Shown here one piece after another: positions 62,176 to 64,000 of a stretch of 64,000 nt of DNA; within the stretch, counting starts at the first letter, position 1, and each line of letters begins with the position of its first letter. Below the pieces are notes generated by a model that saw only the letters and a program-made list of their open reading frames with translations, was not told the origin of the DNA and ran no database searches. Origin of the DNA: Mycobacteroides chelonae (GTDB lineage Bacteria > Actinomycetota > Actinomycetes > Mycobacteriales > Mycobacteriaceae); assembly GCF_016767715.1 (NCBI RefSeq), contig NZ_CP050145.1, forward strand, positions 992,001 to 1,056,000, given 5' to 3'. The position numbers and the translations under genes are program-made.

Positions 62176-63084
62176 ATGGCCGATCAAGAGAAACCGAACG
62201 CCTCCGTCACGGTGGACTACGCCGCCGAGCTCGATGAACTCGCGAGCCTGCGCGGCGGGATCAGTCGCACCAAAGAAGGCAAGGATGCCTGGAAACAGGG
62301 CTACCCCTACGACGAGAAGCTCAGTCGCAAGGAGTACGAGAAGACCAAACGCAAGCTGCAGATTGAGCTGCTCAAGCTGCAACTGTGGGTCAAGGAACGC
62401 GGCGAGAAGATCTGCATCATCTTCGAAGGCCGGGACGCCGCCGGTAAGGGCGGATCGATCAAGAGGTTTACCGAGCACCTCAATCCCCGCGGCGCGCGCG
62501 TCGTGGCACTCGAGAAGCCGACCTCGGTAGAACAGACACAGTGGTATTTCCAGCGCTACACCGCGCACCTGCCCAGCGGTGGGGAGATCGTGCTGATGGA
62601 CCGTTCCTGGTACAACCGGGCTGGTGTCGAGCGGGTGATGGGCTACTGCACTCCCGCGCAGGTCGCCGAATTCCTGCGTGAGGCACCAGAATACGAACGC
62701 ATGCTGGTGAATTCGGGGACGCACCTGGTCAAGTTGTGGTTCTCGGTGAGCCGCAAAGAACAGCTGGCCCGCTTCGAAGCGCGACGTACCGATCCCGTGC
62801 GCCACTGGAAACTCTCGCCAACTGACCTTGCGTCTCTGGACAAGTGGGACGCCTACACCGAGGCCAAGGAGGCGATGTTCTTCTACACCGACACCGACAG
62901 CGCGCCCTGGACGGTGGTCAAGAGCAACGACAAGAAGCGTGCCCGGCTGGAGGCGATGCGCCACGTGCTCTCGCAGTTCGACTATGACAACAAGGACACC
63001 GAGATCGTGGGAGCGCCGGACCCCCTGATCGTCGGGCCCGCGTCGGCCATCTTCGAAGAAGGGGAGAAGGCCGGCTCACGCTAA
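62176..63084 (+). CDS. ppk2: Polyphosphate kinase 2
   Basis: A 302-residue class I PPK2, which uses polyphosphate to phosphorylate nucleoside diphosphates (usually GDP) or the reverse. Walker A is EGRDAAGKGG (about 84-93), Walker B is VLMDRSWYNRAGVERVMG and the lid region is SRKEQLARFEARRTDPVRHWKLSPTDL. ATG 62176 gives the normal family N-terminus. PPK2 in mycobacteria tunes GTP and polyphosphate levels in stress. Convergent with the pirin gene 55 bases away. Confidence 0.94.
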   Translation: MADQEKPNASVTVDYAAELDELASLRGGISRTKEGKDAWKQGYPYDEKLSRKEYEKTKRKLQIELLKLQLWVKERGEKICIIFEGRDAAGKGGSIKRFTEHLNPRGARVVALEKPTSVEQTQWYFQRYTAHLPSGGEIVLMDRSWYNRAGVERVMGYCTPAQVAEFLREAPEYERMLVNSGTHLVKLWFSVSRKEQLARFEARRTDPVRHWKLSPTDLASLDKWDAYTEAKEAMFFYTDTDSAPWTVVKSNDKKRARLEAMRHVLSQFDYDNKDTEIVGAPDPLIVGPASAIFEEGEKAGSR

Positions 63085-63139
63085 CTCTGAACCGTGCTGG
63101 ACTCCTGCGATGAGAACACCCTACGGGGACGTTGCCCTA

Positions 63140-64000
63140 TCAATCGCGAAACTGCGTAGCGGCGTATTCAGAGAGTGCTTCTCTAATCTCTGTCTCTGTG
63201 TTCATTACAAAGGGTCCGTATTGCGCTACCGGCTCGCCAATGGGCTCGCCCGAGAATAGCATGGCAACCATGCCATCCTTACCGGCGGTAAAATCTATTG
63301 AGCTCGTTTCTCCTTGATTGCCAGATGGTCGATCTAAGAAACCAACCGATCCCGTAGGTAGGGAAATGTCGTTCGCACCAGCGGACCCATCACCCTCCAG
63401 AATAACAACGAATGCATTGTATGAGGCGGGGATGTTTTCAGTGAATACCGACCCGGGGTCCAGGTCGATTCTAAGTAAAGTCACTGGTGTGTAGTTCTTG
63501 GCGGGGCCGATGATATCTCCAGATACGCCAGAATAGACATGAATCCTGCCTCCCGGAAACACCCTTACTGGCACATTACTTGCGGTGAGATCCTGGTAGC
63601 GTGGACTGCGTGACTTGTCTTTAGCCGATAAATTTATCCACAGTTGAAGAGAATGCACAACCGATCCTTCAGCGGGGATCTCGTTATGCTCGATGCCGCG
63701 TCCAGCGGTCATCCATTGCATCTCTCCGGCATTAATACGGCCGGAATTTCCTTTCGAATCAAAATGATCGAGGCTGCCCTCCAGCACGTACGTAACTGTC
63801 TCGAAGCCACGGTGCGGGTGTACATCAAAGACACCCTGGGGAAACCAGTCCTCCGCTAGCACGAGGAACGGGTCTGTTGCACGCGATGCTGGCCGTGACG
63901 GGATCAGTGACCGTGCGACGTGTGTGGAACTCATCCCTTGGGAGGGAGCGGGGTTGCTTACCTCAATTACCGACCGAGCCGTTGTTTGTTCTGTAGCACC
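63140..64000 (-). CDS. Pirin family protein, 5' end beyond the window
   Basis: A cupin-fold pirin: DPFLVLAEDWF, VHPHRGFETVTYVLEGSLDHFDS and GEMQWMTAGRGIEHNE give the metal-binding first cupin (HPHRGFET, and H-N-E), and a second cupin follows. An ATG at 63934 could start the protein, but the frame stays open to the window edge and the extra residues (ARSVIEVSNPAPSQGMSSTHVARSLIPS) match the pirin N-terminus, so the true start is probably off the right edge. The gene is visibly poorer in GC than its neighbours. Pirins are putative quercetinases or redox sensors. Confidence 0.88.
   Translation of the reverse strand, partial: GATEQTTARSVIEVSNPAPSQGMSSTHVARSLIPSRPASRATDPFLVLAEDWFPQGVFDVHPHRGFETVTYVLEGSLDHFDSKGNSGRINAGEMQWMTAGRGIEHNEIPAEGSVVHSLQLWINLSAKDKSRSPRYQDLTASNVPVRVFPGGRIHVYSGVSGDIIGPAKNYTPVTLLRIDLDPGSVFTENIPASYNAFVVILEGDGSAGANDISLPTGSVGFLDRPSGNQGETSSIDFTAGKDGMVAMLFSGEPIGEPVAQYGPFVMNTETEIREALSEYAATQFRD

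Noticed and set aside
1..64000. CRISPR arrays, insertion sequences, integrases, rRNA genes
   Set aside because: I looked for regularly spaced repeats, transposase/integrase signatures and rRNA-like conserved stretches and saw none; the Q/P-rich repeats at 40.2-40.6 kb are coding.

Overview
The window comes from a mycobacterium. Several markers point there: an MmpS/MmpL lipid exporter pair, a WhiB iron-sulfur protein, two MspA-family porins, a Ddn-type deazaflavin reductase, an LpqN-type lipoprotein, an MPT63-like secreted antigen, a LigD of POL-PE-LIG order next to Ku, and CobF. The mix suggests a rapid grower. The right-hand 20 kb looks to me like the Mycobacteroides abscessus/chelonae group, but that is an inference from gene content, without comparison to a genome.

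Layout. About 1-43.5 kb looks accessory. It is a mosaic of short cassettes, several with their own regulator, interspersed with broken genes. In order: MmpS/MmpL with TetR and WhiB (1-3.9 kb); a ClC channel (4.6-6 kb); a methyltransferase plus thioredoxin-like lipoprotein pair (6.6-8.1 kb) facing a lipoprotein gene, then MarR, a membrane esterase and a Ddn-type reductase (8.4-11.7 kb); a frameshifted XRE regulator and two alpha/beta hydrolases (12-15 kb); a second methyltransferase/thioredoxin-like pair (16.5-17.9 kb); a three-gene ABC-2 exporter beside a decayed GbsR-type regulator (18.1-21.1 kb); tandem MspA-like porins (21.9-24.1 kb); an arsenic operon (24.6-27.8 kb); two multicopper oxidases, ChrA, DoxX and PadR (27.9-33.2 kb); a bicarbonate/anion transporter and a BCCT transporter (33.7-37.3 kb); and an uncharacterised secretory or surface operon (37.7-43.5 kb). 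Broken fragments at 43.7-44.0 kb probably mark the edge of this region.

About 44.2-64 kb reads as ordinary chromosome: MpaB-family oxygenase and TetR, an MPT63-like protein, cyanase, MarR, a DUF5313 protein, epoxide hydrolase, a WYL regulator, MntH, Ku and LigD, a diiron oxygenase cluster, CobF, an Fpg/Nei glycosylase, an SDR, PPK2, and a pirin that runs off the right edge.

How it fits together. The left part reads as a stress and detoxification island: efflux (MmpL, ABC-2, Acr3, ChrA), ion and osmolyte transport (ClC, SLC4-like, BCCT), envelope pores (MspA-like) and metal oxidation (multicopper oxidases). Two observations look new to me. First, a 27-base element, identical at 23 positions in all three copies, lies just upstream of both methyltransferases and of the ABC-exporter operon, which are otherwise unrelated genes; it behaves like a shared cis-regulatory leader. 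Second, the 37.7-43.5 kb operon combines a phospholipase A2-like protein lacking the His-Asp pair, a 717-residue membrane protein with a Pro/Gln-rich stalk and glycine-zipper tail, two AT-rich small membrane proteins, an LpqN-type lipoprotein and an SPFH protein. I found no integrase, transposase, CRISPR array, rRNA or complete tRNA.
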